From positions 62,001-126,000 of the forward strand of contig NZ_VCBC01000004.1 of assembly GCF_005843925.1 (NCBI RefSeq): DNA of 64,000 bases. Reading direction: 5' to 3'. A program made the position numbers and the translations under genes. Origin of the DNA: Thalassotalea litorea. Its GTDB lineage: Bacteria; Pseudomonadota; Gammaproteobacteria; Enterobacterales; Alteromonadaceae. Positions 40,000-49,450 of this stretch are shown piece after piece (within the stretch, counting starts at the first letter, position 1; each line of letters opens with the position of its first letter). The notes under the pieces are model-generated. The model worked only from the letters and a program-made list of their open reading frames with translations. It was not told where the DNA came from and ran no database searches.

Positions 40000-41415
40000 G
40001 TGAGTCAAGTATCGGCGACTGAATCCCAGGAAAATATTGGTTTTATTATTCTGATTAGCTGCGTTGCTACCATTGGTGGCTTTTTGTTTGGTTTTGATTC
40101 GGGCGTAATTAACGGTACGGTTGCTGGACTGCAAAAAGCGTTTAACTCCGATAGCGTTGGCACTGGTTTTAATGTCGCCAGTATGTTGTTAGGCTGTGCA
40201 GTGGGAGCATTTTTTGCGGCGAAACTTGCAGACAGATTTGGGCGAAAATCTTTATTAGTCGTGGCCGCGACATTTTTCATCATCAGTGCCTATGGCTCAG
40301 GTATAGCCGCCACCAGTGGCCAATTTATTGTATTTAGAATTATCGGTGGTTTGGCCGTTGGCGGGGCGAGTGTTCTCGCGCCGGCCTACATTGCCGAAGT
40401 CGCACCTGCGAGAATGCGAGGATCGCTGGCAACCATTCAACAAATCGCCATCATTACCGGATTGTTTTTGGCGTTTGTAAGTAATTACTTGCTTGCTAAG
40501 GCCGCAGGTCAGTCAACGGTGGAGTTTTGGTTGGGGTTTGAAGCTTGGCGTTGGATGTTCTGGATGGAGTTAATTCCGGCCTGCTTATTTCTCGTATTGT
40601 TAATGTTCATTCCTGAGAGTCCACGTTATTTGATTCTCAAACAGCGCTATGTCCAAGCGGAAAAAGTCTTATTCAAACTGTATGGCGCGGTGGAAGGGAA
40701 AAGTCATCTAAACACCATTCGTGACTCAGTGCAGTCGTTTGATCACAAACCATCAATGGCGGATCTGCTGGATAAAGCCACGGGTAAAATCCGACCTTTG
40801 GTCTGGGTAGGCATTGGTCTTGCCGTGTTTCAGCAGTTTGTTGGAATTAATGTGGTTTTTTATTATGGTGCGATTTTATGGCAAGCGGTGGGGTTCACCG
40901 AATCCGATGCGCTGCAAATTAATATGATTACCGGTGCTGTCAGTATTGCCGCCTGTATTGTTACAGTGTTGCTCATTGATAGAATCGGCCGTAAACCGAT
41001 ATTACTGATAGGGTCGATTGGTATGGCGATTTCGCTTGCGGCAATGGTCTTTTCCTTTGCCAATGCGGATATCGAAGCAAACGGCAATTTAGGCCTTGGG
41101 GAATATGGCACCTTGGCACTGGTTAGCGCCAATCTGTATGTTATATTTTTCAACTTTTCCTGGGGGCCCGTTATGTGGGTGATGCTGGGCGAAATGTTTC
41201 CGAATCAGTTGCGTGGTTCTGGGCTGGCGATTGCCGGATTGGCGCAATGGCTCGCGAACTTCCTGATCACGATTTCCTTCCCGATTATGCTATCCGGTAT
41301 CGGCCTGACCGGTGCCTATGGATTTTACACCTTAGGTGCAATTCTCTCGGCAATTTTTGTATTTAAATACGTGCACGAAACCAAAGGTAAAGAACTGGAA
41401 GAAATGCAAGCGTAA
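40000..41415 (+). CDS. Sugar porter (MFS), second copy in the xylose module
   Basis: A 471-residue MFS transporter with 12 predicted helices and the sugar porter motifs GGFLFGFDSGVING, DRFGRKSL, PESPRYLILKQR, QQFVGINVVFYYG (helix 7), DRIGRKP, and HETKGKELEEMQ at the C-terminus. The loop between helices 9 and 10 is of normal length, unlike the first porter, so the two are not a recent duplication. The start is GTG at 40000, with GAGGA 8 bases upstream; a TTG at 39985 is the alternative. No operator matching the xylose consensus was seen upstream, only a half-site in GGTTAACG (39935-39942). The substrate may be xylose or another sugar such as arabinose. Confidence 0.85.
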   Translation: MSQVSATESQENIGFIILISCVATIGGFLFGFDSGVINGTVAGLQKAFNSDSVGTGFNVASMLLGCAVGAFFAAKLADRFGRKSLLVVAATFFIISAYGSGIAATSGQFIVFRIIGGLAVGGASVLAPAYIAEVAPARMRGSLATIQQIAIITGLFLAFVSNYLLAKAAGQSTVEFWLGFEAWRWMFWMELIPACLFLVLLMFIPESPRYLILKQRYVQAEKVLFKLYGAVEGKSHLNTIRDSVQSFDHKPSMADLLDKATGKIRPLVWVGIGLAVFQQFVGINVVFYYGAILWQAVGFTESDALQINMITGAVSIAACIVTVLLIDRIGRKPILLIGSIGMAISLAAMVFSFANADIEANGNLGLGEYGTLALVSANLYVIFFNFSWGPVMWVMLGEMFPNQLRGSGLAIAGLAQWLANFLITISFPIMLSGIGLTGAYGFYTLGAILSAIFVFKYVHETKGKELEEMQA

Positions 41416-41775
41416 TCGACAAGTATAGTCACCCCAAACATCGCTAGCGAACGCTTTAACCGACAAGACGTTTGCTAAATGTCATCACGGAATTTATTGG
41501 CGACTTCAGCGGTTTGCCGAGCTGTTTTCTGATCCAATGCTAACGATAATTTTGATTGAGCATTTTACCACTCGTAGAATATCCCCGTGTTACTTGTAAC
41601 TTTACGTAATCTGCCATGACTTGCCTTATCGGTTTGTGATAAAATCGCCGTGTATTTTTTGAATAAAACCTAGGGTTTTACGCGGTTACTTCACAAAACT
41701 CCACAAATTCAAAAACTTCTCGCTAACGCCCATTGTTATTAGATTTTCATGTCAAAATTTAATCCTGACTCTCAC
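41416..41775. other. Intergenic region upstream of the dcw cluster
   Basis: About 360 bases with no ORF worth calling. It contains the palindrome TCGCTAGCGA (41444-41453) and TAAAACC-TAG-GGTTTTA (41664-41680), a 7-bp inverted repeat. No clear terminator for the second sugar porter was found. Confidence 0.4.
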
Positions 41776-41804
41776 TTGCAGGTCTTGAATAAACTCTCTA
41801 CACT
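41776..41804 (+). promoter_or_regulatory. Promoter of the dcw cluster (Pmra)
   Basis: TTGCAG (41776-41781), 17 bases, TACACT (41799-41804). The predicted start near 41811 falls at the edge of the MraZ repeats, suiting repression. An alternative is TTGAAT (41785-41790), 16 bases, TTAAAT (41807-41812). Confidence 0.5.
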
Positions 41805-41812
41805 GTTTAAAT

Positions 41813-41847
41813 GTGGGGAAAAGTGGAAAAAAGTGGATCTTTGTGTG
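41813..41847 (+). promoter_or_regulatory. MraZ operator: 10-bp phased direct repeats
   Basis: GTGG occurs at 41813, 41823 and 41833, and a degenerate GTGT at 41843, exactly 10 bases apart. This is the known MraZ-binding pattern (TGGGN repeats with 5-base spacers) upstream of mraZ, so the gene is probably autorepressed. Confidence 0.75.
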
Positions 41848-41902
41848 ATCTTTACTATAGTGATGATGTATTCGCCCATGAATTTTAATAAGAACAAGGC
41901 TG

Positions 41903-42361
41903 ATGTTTAGAGGCGCAAATAAAGTAACCCTGGACAGTAAATCCCGTCTCACGATACCAACCAAGTATCGTGATGTTTTGTATGGGGATTTTTCAGGCAA
42001 GCTAATATGCACCGTCGATATCCAAAATCCCTGTTTATTACTCTACCCATTGGCTGAGTGGGAAGAAGTTGAACTTAAATTATCACGACTTTCCAGCATG
42101 GTTCCGCAAGAACGTTTGTTCCAACAAGTGATTCTTGGCAACGCAACCGAATGTGAACTGGATAAAAATGGTCGCTTTTTGATTAGTCCGGTATTGCGAG
42201 AGCACGCCAATTTAGATAAGGCATCTATGTTGGTTGGGCAATTTAATAAATTCGAAATTTGGCAAGAAGCGAAATGGCAACAACACATGCAGCAAGGCAT
42301 TACCAGCATTCAGTCTGGTGATTTTGAATTAACGGAACGGTTACAGGACTTCTCTTTATAG
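41903..42361 (+). CDS. mraZ: Transcriptional regulator MraZ
   Basis: DNA-binding protein of 152 residues with two AbrB-like (SpoVT/MraZ) domains, in which the DXXXR motifs read [15 protein letters not shown] (about 10-24) and [19 protein letters not shown] (about 92-110). It forms a ring and represses its own dcw promoter in E. coli. It is the first gene of the cluster and lies 2 bases before rsmH. Its operator lies upstream. Confidence 0.96.
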   Translation: MFRGANKVTLDSKSRLTIPTKYRDVLYGDFSGKLICTVDIQNPCLLLYPLAEWEEVELKLSRLSSMVPQERLFQQVILGNATECELDKNGRFLISPVLREHANLDKASMLVGQFNKFEIWQEAKWQQHMQQGITSIQSGDFELTERLQDFSL

Positions 42362-42363
42362 TC

Positions 42364-43305
42364 ATGGGACAAGAATTTAAACATATTTCAGTACTGCTTG
42401 AAGAAGCGGTTGATGGTCTGGCGATTAAGCCGGACGGAACCTATATTGACTGCACTTTTGGCCGTGGCGGCCATTCTGGACTGATCCTGAGCCAATTAGG
42501 AGAAACGGGGCGCTTGATTGCCATTGACCGTGATCCGATGGCCATTGCCGCTGCGCAGAAATACGCCGACGACAATCGCTTTGAGATCGTTCATAACGGT
42601 TTCGCCAACCTTGCTGAAATCGCCGAGGATCTTTCTCTGCTTGATCGCGTTGACGGTATTTTGCTTGATTTAGGCGTCTCTTCTCCGCAGCTTGATGATG
42701 CCAGTCGCGGTTTTAGTTTTATGAAAGACGGCCCGCTGGACATGCGCATGGATACCAGCAAAGGACAAACAGCAGCCGAATGGATAGCTCACGCCGATGT
42801 TGAAGACATAACCTGGGTACTAAGAACCTTTGGTGAGGAAAAACATGCCTGGCGTATCGCCAATGCCATTGTTGATGCTCGTCTGGAGCAAGATATCAAC
42901 ACCACGGCAAAATTGGCCAAAATTATTGCCACTGCAGCGCCGCAACGAGAAATCAAAAAACACCCTGCAACCCGAAGTTTTCAGGCGATCCGTATTTATA
43001 TCAACAGTGAGCTTGAACAGATTGAAGCGGTGTTAAATGCGTCATTAGATGTATTAAAAGAGGGTGGTCGTCTGGTCGTGATCAGCTTTCATTCTTTAGA
43101 AGACAGACTGGTTAAACAGTTTATGAAAAAGCAAAGCCAGGGGCGTCAAGTGCCCCGTGGAATGCCGATCGCTGAGCATGAACTGCAAAAAGGCAAAAAA
43201 CTTTCCCTAATCGGGCGTAAACAAAAACCGAGCAAATCGGAAGTTGAAGAGAATGTGCGATCGCGAAGTTCCGTTCTACGCGTCGCTGAGCGTTTAGGCA
43301 AGTAG
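42364..43305 (+). CDS. rsmH: 16S rRNA (cytosine-1402-N4)-methyltransferase RsmH (MraW)
   Basis: Adds the N4-methyl group to C1402 of 16S rRNA, the same base whose ribose is methylated by RsmI, also encoded in this window. The 313 residues match E. coli (313). The S-adenosylmethionine-binding [14 protein letters not shown] (about 29-42) and the [16 protein letters not shown] (about 103-118) and [16 protein letters not shown] segments are conserved. It lies between mraZ and ftsL. Confidence 0.97.
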   Translation: MGQEFKHISVLLEEAVDGLAIKPDGTYIDCTFGRGGHSGLILSQLGETGRLIAIDRDPMAIAAAQKYADDNRFEIVHNGFANLAEIAEDLSLLDRVDGILLDLGVSSPQLDDASRGFSFMKDGPLDMRMDTSKGQTAAEWIAHADVEDITWVLRTFGEEKHAWRIANAIVDARLEQDINTTAKLAKIIATAAPQREIKKHPATRSFQAIRIYINSELEQIEAVLNASLDVLKEGGRLVVISFHSLEDRLVKQFMKKQSQGRQVPRGMPIAEHELQKGKKLSLIGRKQKPSKSEVEENVRSRSSVLRVAERLGK

Positions 43306-43334
43306 GCCGACGAAAACGTCACGAGGAAGCTGAA

Positions 43335-43649
43335 ATGGCAGACAAAAATCAAGGATTGGTTACACAGATTTGGCAAGATATTTGTCAATTTAAAATGACC
43401 TATGGCTTGATGATTGCGCTATTAATTTCAGCATTTTCAGTAATTTACTTTACTCATTTGAATCGGCAAACAACCACAGAACTGGACCAGTTGCTCAGTC
43501 AGAAGGATCAGTTGAATATTCAATGGCGAAACCTGATTCTTGAGCAAAGCGCTTTGGCAGAGCATAGTGAAATAGAACAAAAAGCTCAGAGCTTTTTGAT
43601 GATGACAAGACCGTTGGCAAAAGACGAAAAAATAATAAAAATACCATGA
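43335..43649 (+). CDS. ftsL: Cell division protein FtsL
   Basis: Small bitopic division protein (104 residues): short cytoplasmic tail, one transmembrane helix (about 21-40, GLMIALLISAFSVIYFTHL) and a periplasmic coiled coil (about 45-85) that pairs with FtsB and binds FtsQ. Sequence is poorly conserved across species; the call rests on size, topology and location between rsmH and ftsI. The ATG is preceded by GAGGAAG. The end overlaps ftsI by 4 bases. Confidence 0.9.
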   Translation: MADKNQGLVTQIWQDICQFKMTYGLMIALLISAFSVIYFTHLNRQTTTELDQLLSQKDQLNIQWRNLILEQSALAEHSEIEQKAQSFLMMTRPLAKDEKIIKIP

Positions 43650-45406
43650 CGGCTAAGAAACCGAAAAAGAACAAAGGCAACGTTCAACCGACGACCATCA
43701 CCTGGCGTTTCAACCTGGTGATTGCTGGCATCGGTCTGGTTTTCTTCGGCCTGATTTTAAGAGCCGCTTATATTCAGGTTCTTGAGCCTGATATGTTGAA
43801 AGCTCAAGGGGATTTACGCTCTTTAAGAACTGCCACAAAAGATACTCACCGTGGCTCCATCGTTGATCGTCATGGTGAAGAACTGGCGGTCAGTGTTCCT
43901 GTACAAACCGTTTATGCCGATCCTAAATATGTCATTGAAAAAAATGGCCTGAGCCAAACCCGTCGTCTGCAAGCCCTTGCCGACGTTTTAGGTATGGACT
44001 TAACCACCTTAAAAAAACGCATCGGTACCAATCCTAAGCGCCGTTTTGTTTATCTTGCCAGACAAATCAACCCCGCAATTGCTCAGTATGTCAAAGAGCT
44101 AAAAATTCCTGGCATTCATCTGCGCAAAGAATCGAAACGATTTTACCCTGCTGGCGAAATCACAGCGCATTTGATTGGATTTACGGATGTTGACGATAAA
44201 GGGATTGAGGGACTTGAACGGGTTTACAATGACGTTTTAACCGGACAATCCGGTAAAAAACAGTACCGCAAAGATGCAAAAGGTAACTTAATCGAAATCC
44301 TTGATGAGCAGGAAGCGCAGCAGCCGCAAGATATTACCCTGTCAATCGATCAACGCATTCAGGCACTGGCGTATCGGGAGCTGATTGCCGGAATTAAATC
44401 TTTTAAAGCGAATTCCGGTTCCGTCGTTGTTGTTGATGTTAACAGCGGTGAAATTTTAGCCCTGGTTAATGGTCCGTCATTTAACCCTAACAATCGTAAG
44501 GGTGTCGCTACCCATAGATTTCGAAATCGTGCCATTACCGATGTGTTTGAGCCGGGTTCGACAATGAAGCCGTTGACGGTGTTAAGTGCCCTTGAATTTG
44601 GCAGTGTTGAAAAAGATGCGGTGATTAAAACCGGGCGTTCAATGCGCATTGGTGGGCGTCGGGTTTCAGATCCCAGACCGTATGGCGAGCAGACCCTGGC
44701 GGATATTTTGAAAAATTCCTCAAATATGGGCAGTACCCGGCTTGCGTTAGATATGCCGAAAGATTATTTTATCGGCAAGTTTTTTGAGATGGGTTTTTCC
44801 GAAGATACCGGAACTGGCCTAACTGGCGAAACGTCAGGAATGTTATCCGATCGCAGTCGTTGGTCCAAATTTGAGTTAGCGACCTTATCGTTTGGTTATG
44901 GACTGGCAATTAGCCCACTGCAGTTGGCACGTTTTTACGCAACCATAGGCAATGGCGGTATCAAACGACCCTTATCGGTGTTAAAAGATCCGAAATTTAA
45001 TCAGGGGGAGCGGGTTGTATCGAATGACAATGCGATCGCCTTGATGGCAATGCTGGAGCAGGTGGTCAATGACGGCGGAGCCTGGCGGGCCAAAGTAGAA
45101 GGATATCGGGTCGGTGGTAAAACCGGTACCGCAATAAAAACTACCGTTGGTGGTTATGGCAATGATTATATGGGATTGTTTGCTGGGATCGCACCGTTAT
45201 CGAACCCACAAGTAGCGATTGTTGTGGTGATTGATGAACCGGCCGGTGATCTATACCACGGCGGCGAAATTGCCGCTCCGGTTTTCTCAAAAATTATGAC
45301 GGGAACTTTGCGTTATTTGAATATAACGCCCGATGGATTGCCGCAATTAACCACGCAAACGACAGAAACAACCAATACGATTCGTACAGGAGTGAGCAAT
45401 GGGTGA
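43646..45406 (+). CDS. ftsI: Septal peptidoglycan transpeptidase FtsI (PBP3)
   Basis: Cross-links septal peptidoglycan in complex with FtsW. The 586 residues contain a cytoplasmic start, one transmembrane helix (about 25-45), the periplasmic pedestal (about 60-215), and the transpeptidase domain with the SxxK motif in EPGSTMKPL, SSN in LKNSSNMG and KTGT in VGGKTGTAIK. It is targeted by beta-lactams such as aztreonam in related bacteria. It overlaps ftsL by 4 bases and murE by 8. Confidence 0.97.
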   Translation: MTAKKPKKNKGNVQPTTITWRFNLVIAGIGLVFFGLILRAAYIQVLEPDMLKAQGDLRSLRTATKDTHRGSIVDRHGEELAVSVPVQTVYADPKYVIEKNGLSQTRRLQALADVLGMDLTTLKKRIGTNPKRRFVYLARQINPAIAQYVKELKIPGIHLRKESKRFYPAGEITAHLIGFTDVDDKGIEGLERVYNDVLTGQSGKKQYRKDAKGNLIEILDEQEAQQPQDITLSIDQRIQALAYRELIAGIKSFKANSGSVVVVDVNSGEILALVNGPSFNPNNRKGVATHRFRNRAITDVFEPGSTMKPLTVLSALEFGSVEKDAVIKTGRSMRIGGRRVSDPRPYGEQTLADILKNSSNMGSTRLALDMPKDYFIGKFFEMGFSEDTGTGLTGETSGMLSDRSRWSKFELATLSFGYGLAISPLQLARFYATIGNGGIKRPLSVLKDPKFNQGERVVSNDNAIALMAMLEQVVNDGGAWRAKVEGYRVGGKTGTAIKTTVGGYGNDYMGLFAGIAPLSNPQVAIVVVIDEPAGDLYHGGEIAAPVFSKIMTGTLRYLNITPDGLPQLTTQTTETTNTIRTGVSNG

Positions 45407-46946
45407 TGTAACTGCTTATTCCATTACCTCGGCACTCGCGAAGTTCAAGATAGCTCTTGATCCAAAACTTGATGTCGGCAAAAAACATATTGTGAATGAT
45501 TCTCGTCAGGTAAAACCTGGCGATATTTTTGCAGCAGTACGTGGCACATTAGAACAAGGCCACGTATTTATTGAAGCGGCGATAGCTGCCGGTGCTTCGT
45601 TGATCCTGATTGATATTGACGATGAAGCCGGACATGGACAATTGCGCTGGCTACAAGGTCCTAATCACGCCGTCGCTGCGATTGAATTTTATAATCTCGG
45701 CCAACAGCTCGCGGCTGTGGCCAGTGAGTATTATCGTCATCCGGCCACATCAATGACGTTATATGGCGTGACGGGAACAAATGGCAAAACCAGTTGCTGT
45801 CAGCTGATTGCGCAAATGCTAAATACTCTGTGTAAGCCAGCGGCGATTATCGGAACTTTAGGTGCCGGTCCAGTTGACGATTTGGTGACGATCAATAACA
45901 CCACTCCTGGTCCGACAATGTTGCAGTCCTTGCTCGCACAATTCAAGCAAGATGGGTTGCATAATGTCGCGATGGAAGTGTCCTCCCATGCGTTGGAGCA
46001 AAAGCGCCTGTTACCGGATTTAATCGACGTTGCCATTTTTACCAATTTAAGCCGGGATCACCTCGACTATCATGGTTCGATGCAGGCCTACTCAGAAGCT
46101 AAGGGAAAATTGTTTGTTGATAATGGCCATCAGCGCTGGGTGCTAAATGGCGACGATAAACAAACCAAATCGTATTTGCGTCAGCGCGCGGATAAAAATT
46201 CAGTGGTGCTATTTTCATCGACCCAATCCTTACAACAGTTACGCAGTGACGATACTAAGGCAGAGCATTTTCTCGTTGCGAGTAACATCGAGTGTCATCC
46301 TCAAGGACTGGCGTTTGATGTATGTTCGACCTGGGGGGATGTCAAAGTTACGACGCCGCTTATCGGTCGCTTTAATGTCGACAACTTACTTGCTTGTTTG
46401 AGCGCGTTATTAATTCAAGGCTATCCACTTCAGGATTTAGCCGATGCCGCGTTGCATTTACAAGCGGTTGCCGGGCGCATGGAAGCATTTAGCTCAGATG
46501 CTGCGTCTGTGACTGCGGTCGTTGATTATGCCCATACCCCGGATGCGCTGGAGAATGCCCTGAAAGCCTGTCGTTATCATAACCCGGAAAACCTATGGGT
46601 GGTTTTTGGTTGTGGTGGTGATCGTGATACAGGCAAGCGCCCGTTAATGGCGCAGGTGGCTGAACAATACGCCGACCGATTAGTCATCACCAATGATAAT
46701 CCAAGATCCGAAGACCCGCAGGCTATCGCCGATGACATTGTTGCTGGTCTGGCGGATAAATCGGCTGCTAAGATCATTCTCGAACGCCGCCAAGCTGTTG
46801 TCGATACGTTATCTCAGGCCGGGGCTCAGGACATGGTGCTATTGGCCGGAAAGGGGCATGAAGATTATATGATTATTGGCGAACAGCGCATCGATTACGA
46901 TGAACGAGCATTGGTGGCAGATTATTTTTCCAGGAGTAACCGATGA
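45399..46946 (+). CDS. murE: UDP-MurNAc-Ala-Glu:meso-diaminopimelate ligase MurE
   Basis: Adds meso-diaminopimelate to the peptidoglycan precursor. The 515 residues have three Mur-ligase domains: N-terminal UDP-binding, a central ATP-binding part with GVTGTNGKTSCCQLIA (about 123-138), and a C-terminal part with the DNPR motif (TNDNPRSEDP, about 430-439) that recognises diaminopimelate. This fixes the cell wall type as Gram-negative A1gamma. E. coli MurE is 495 residues. It overlaps murF by 4 bases. Confidence 0.97.
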   Translation: MGDVTAYSITSALAKFKIALDPKLDVGKKHIVNDSRQVKPGDIFAAVRGTLEQGHVFIEAAIAAGASLILIDIDDEAGHGQLRWLQGPNHAVAAIEFYNLGQQLAAVASEYYRHPATSMTLYGVTGTNGKTSCCQLIAQMLNTLCKPAAIIGTLGAGPVDDLVTINNTTPGPTMLQSLLAQFKQDGLHNVAMEVSSHALEQKRLLPDLIDVAIFTNLSRDHLDYHGSMQAYSEAKGKLFVDNGHQRWVLNGDDKQTKSYLRQRADKNSVVLFSSTQSLQQLRSDDTKAEHFLVASNIECHPQGLAFDVCSTWGDVKVTTPLIGRFNVDNLLACLSALLIQGYPLQDLADAALHLQAVAGRMEAFSSDAASVTAVVDYAHTPDALENALKACRYHNPENLWVVFGCGGDRDTGKRPLMAQVAEQYADRLVITNDNPRSEDPQAIADDIVAGLADKSAAKIILERRQAVVDTLSQAGAQDMVLLAGKGHEDYMIIGEQRIDYDERALVADYFSRSNR

Positions 46947-48334
46947 TTAAATTAACTTTGTCAGAAATTGCCAAACATATCGGCGCGACATTAATTGGCG
47001 ATGATACCGAAATCGAATCGGTAAGTACGGATACTCGCAACTTAACGGCTGGCGATTTATTTATCGCCCTTAAGGGACCGAATTTCGATGCCCATAAGTT
47101 TATCAATCAGGTGCAAGATGCAAAATGTGCGGCTGCGATTGTATCCAGCAAACAAGAAATTACCATCCCTCAGCTTTTAGTCGCCGATACCCATAAAGCC
47201 TTAGGCCAACTTGGCGCCCTGGTTAAATCCCGTGTCAATCCGAAAACTCTGGCGATCACCGGCAGTAGCGGCAAGACAACGGTGAAGGAAATGTCGGCAG
47301 CGATTTTGTCGCAGTTAGGGCAAGTACTCGCGACCGCTGGCAATTTTAATAATGACATTGGCGTTCCGTTAACATTAATGCGTTTATCACCAGGTGATGA
47401 ATACGCGGTTATCGAACTCGGCGCCAATCATTTAGGGGAAATCGCTTACACCACGAATTTAACCAAACCCGATGTGGCAATGATCAACAATATCGCCGCG
47501 GCACATTTAGAGGGTTTTGGTGATCTTGATGGTGTTGCCCGAGCCAAAGGCGAGATTTTTGACGGATTACCAGAAAACGGTTTTGGCGCTTATAACTTCG
47601 ACACGCCATACGCAGACAAATGGTTGTGGCGCCTTGAAGGCAAACAGATTAAAACCTTTTCCGCCAGCGATAATCAGGCGGACAATTATGCCAGTGATAT
47701 CGAAATGGATACGCTGGGTTGCGCCGCATTTGTATTGCATACTCCGCAACAAACCGTTGACGTGCAACTGCCGCTACCTGGGATCCATAATGTCAGCAAT
47801 GCGGTTGCCGCAGCGACAGTGTGTATGGCCATGGGCGCGACATTAAACCAGGTCAAACAAGGTCTGGAGAGTATGCAGCCAGTAAAAGGACGGTTAAACC
47901 TACATCAATTACCTGGCGATTTAACCCTAATTGACGACACCTATAACGCCAATGTCGAGTCTACTCGAGCAGCAGCGGAACTCTTGTCCGGTTATCAGGG
48001 TCGAACGTTATTGATATTGGGTGATATGGCTGAGCTTGGCGAAGATGCTCGTACGTATCACCAGGAAATCGGTGAATACGCTAAAGCTCAGGGTATCGAC
48101 AATCTGTTGACGCTTGGGGTTTTGAGTCAGTCAACGTCCGACGTATACGAACAACAAGGCCGGCATTTTTCATCGCGAGAACTACTACTGGATTATCTGG
48201 TACAACTTATCGCCGATGAAACTCAGCCAATTACGATTTTAGTTAAAGGTTCGCGCAGTGCGCGAATGGAATTAGTTGTTGAAGAGATCGCCAAATGGCG
48301 ACGCAGTACAACAACAGGGGGAGCAGCATGCTAG
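46943..48334 (+). CDS. murF: UDP-MurNAc-tripeptide:D-Ala-D-Ala ligase MurF
   Basis: Adds D-Ala-D-Ala, the last cytoplasmic amino acid step of the precursor. The 463 residues show the ATP-binding [15 protein letters not shown] (about 105-119), [12 protein letters not shown] (about 133-144) and [10 protein letters not shown], with GRLNLHQL and DDTYNAN in the C-terminal part. E. coli MurF is 452 residues. Its last 7 bases overlap the start of mraY. Confidence 0.97.
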   Translation: MIKLTLSEIAKHIGATLIGDDTEIESVSTDTRNLTAGDLFIALKGPNFDAHKFINQVQDAKCAAAIVSSKQEITIPQLLVADTHKALGQLGALVKSRVNPKTLAITGSSGKTTVKEMSAAILSQLGQVLATAGNFNNDIGVPLTLMRLSPGDEYAVIELGANHLGEIAYTTNLTKPDVAMINNIAAAHLEGFGDLDGVARAKGEIFDGLPENGFGAYNFDTPYADKWLWRLEGKQIKTFSASDNQADNYASDIEMDTLGCAAFVLHTPQQTVDVQLPLPGIHNVSNAVAAATVCMAMGATLNQVKQGLESMQPVKGRLNLHQLPGDLTLIDDTYNANVESTRAAAELLSGYQGRTLLILGDMAELGEDARTYHQEIGEYAKAQGIDNLLTLGVLSQSTSDVYEQQGRHFSSRELLLDYLVQLIADETQPITILVKGSRSARMELVVEEIAKWRRSTTTGGAAC

Positions 48335-49410
48335 TTTGGTTGGGTGAATATCTTACCCAGTATTTTAGCGTTTTTAACGTATTTTCATATTTAACCTTTC
48401 GCGCGATTATCAGTACATTGACGGCGCTCGGGTTATCACTGTATTTTGGTCCAAAACTGATTCGATACTTGCAGAAAATGCAGATCGGCCAAACGGTCCG
48501 AGATGATGGGCCACAGAGCCACCTGTCTAAATCGGGCACTCCCACCATGGGCGGCATTCTGATCTTAGGTGCCATCGTTACCAGTATTTTGCTATGGACC
48601 GATTTATCAAATCCTTACGTACAAATCGTGCTGTTTGTGATTATCAGTTTTGGCCTCATTGGCTTTGTTGATGACTACCGTAAAGTCATTCGTAAAGATC
48701 CCAATGGATTGATCGCCCGCTGGAAATACTTCTGGCAAACCGTGGTTGGCTTAATCACGGCATTCTTCATCTATGCGATTGCCGCAAGTCCTACCGAAAC
48801 ATCATTATTGATCCCATTCGTAAAAGATGTGATGCCGCAATTGGGGATGCTGTATATCGTCCTGACATATTTGGTTATTGTTGGTACTTCCAATGCGGTA
48901 AATCTAACGGATGGCCTTGATGGCCTTGCGATTGTCCCGACCATTTTAGTTGCCGCAGCATTTGCAGTGTTTGCATACGTTACCGGGCATTTGAACTTCT
49001 CAGAATATTTGCACCTACCGCATTTACGAAATGCCAGTGAGCTGGTGGTGGTTTGTACCGCCATTGTAGGCGCGGGGCTTGGGTTTTTATGGTTTAACAC
49101 CTATCCCGCACAAGTGTTTATGGGCGATGTAGGTTCGCTTGCTCTAGGCGCGGCATTGGGTGTGATTGCAGTTTTAGTGAAGCAAGAGATTGTGCTTTTC
49201 ATTATGGGTGGTGTGTTCGTCGTTGAGACACTCTCGGTGATTTTGCAAGTGGGCTCCTACAAATTACGCGGTCAGCGCATTTTCCGTATGGCGCCAATTC
49301 ATCACCATTATGAATTAAAAGGTTGGCCAGAGCCGCGCGTTATCGTGCGTTTTTGGATCATTTCCATTGTATTGGTATTAGTCGGTCTGGCGACTTTAAA
49401 ACTGCGCTAG
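48328..49410 (+). CDS. mraY: Phospho-MurNAc-pentapeptide transferase MraY
   Basis: Integral membrane enzyme that moves the phospho-MurNAc-pentapeptide onto undecaprenyl phosphate to make lipid I. The 360 residues match E. coli exactly and form about ten helices. Catalytic aspartates lie in FVDDYRK (about 113-119) and [10 protein letters not shown] (about 191-200), and the [13 protein letters not shown] histidine loop is intact. The frame opens earlier, at 48295. The ATG at 48328 was chosen because AGGGGGAG lies upstream and the length fits. Confidence 0.97.
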   Translation: MLVWLGEYLTQYFSVFNVFSYLTFRAIISTLTALGLSLYFGPKLIRYLQKMQIGQTVRDDGPQSHLSKSGTPTMGGILILGAIVTSILLWTDLSNPYVQIVLFVIISFGLIGFVDDYRKVIRKDPNGLIARWKYFWQTVVGLITAFFIYAIAASPTETSLLIPFVKDVMPQLGMLYIVLTYLVIVGTSNAVNLTDGLDGLAIVPTILVAAAFAVFAYVTGHLNFSEYLHLPHLRNASELVVVCTAIVGAGLGFLWFNTYPAQVFMGDVGSLALGAALGVIAVLVKQEIVLFIMGGVFVVETLSVILQVGSYKLRGQRIFRMAPIHHHYELKGWPEPRVIVRFWIISIVLVLVGLATLKLR

Positions 49411-49450
49411 GCAACAAACGGGAAAGAGATAAGGGAATATAGAGAAGACG

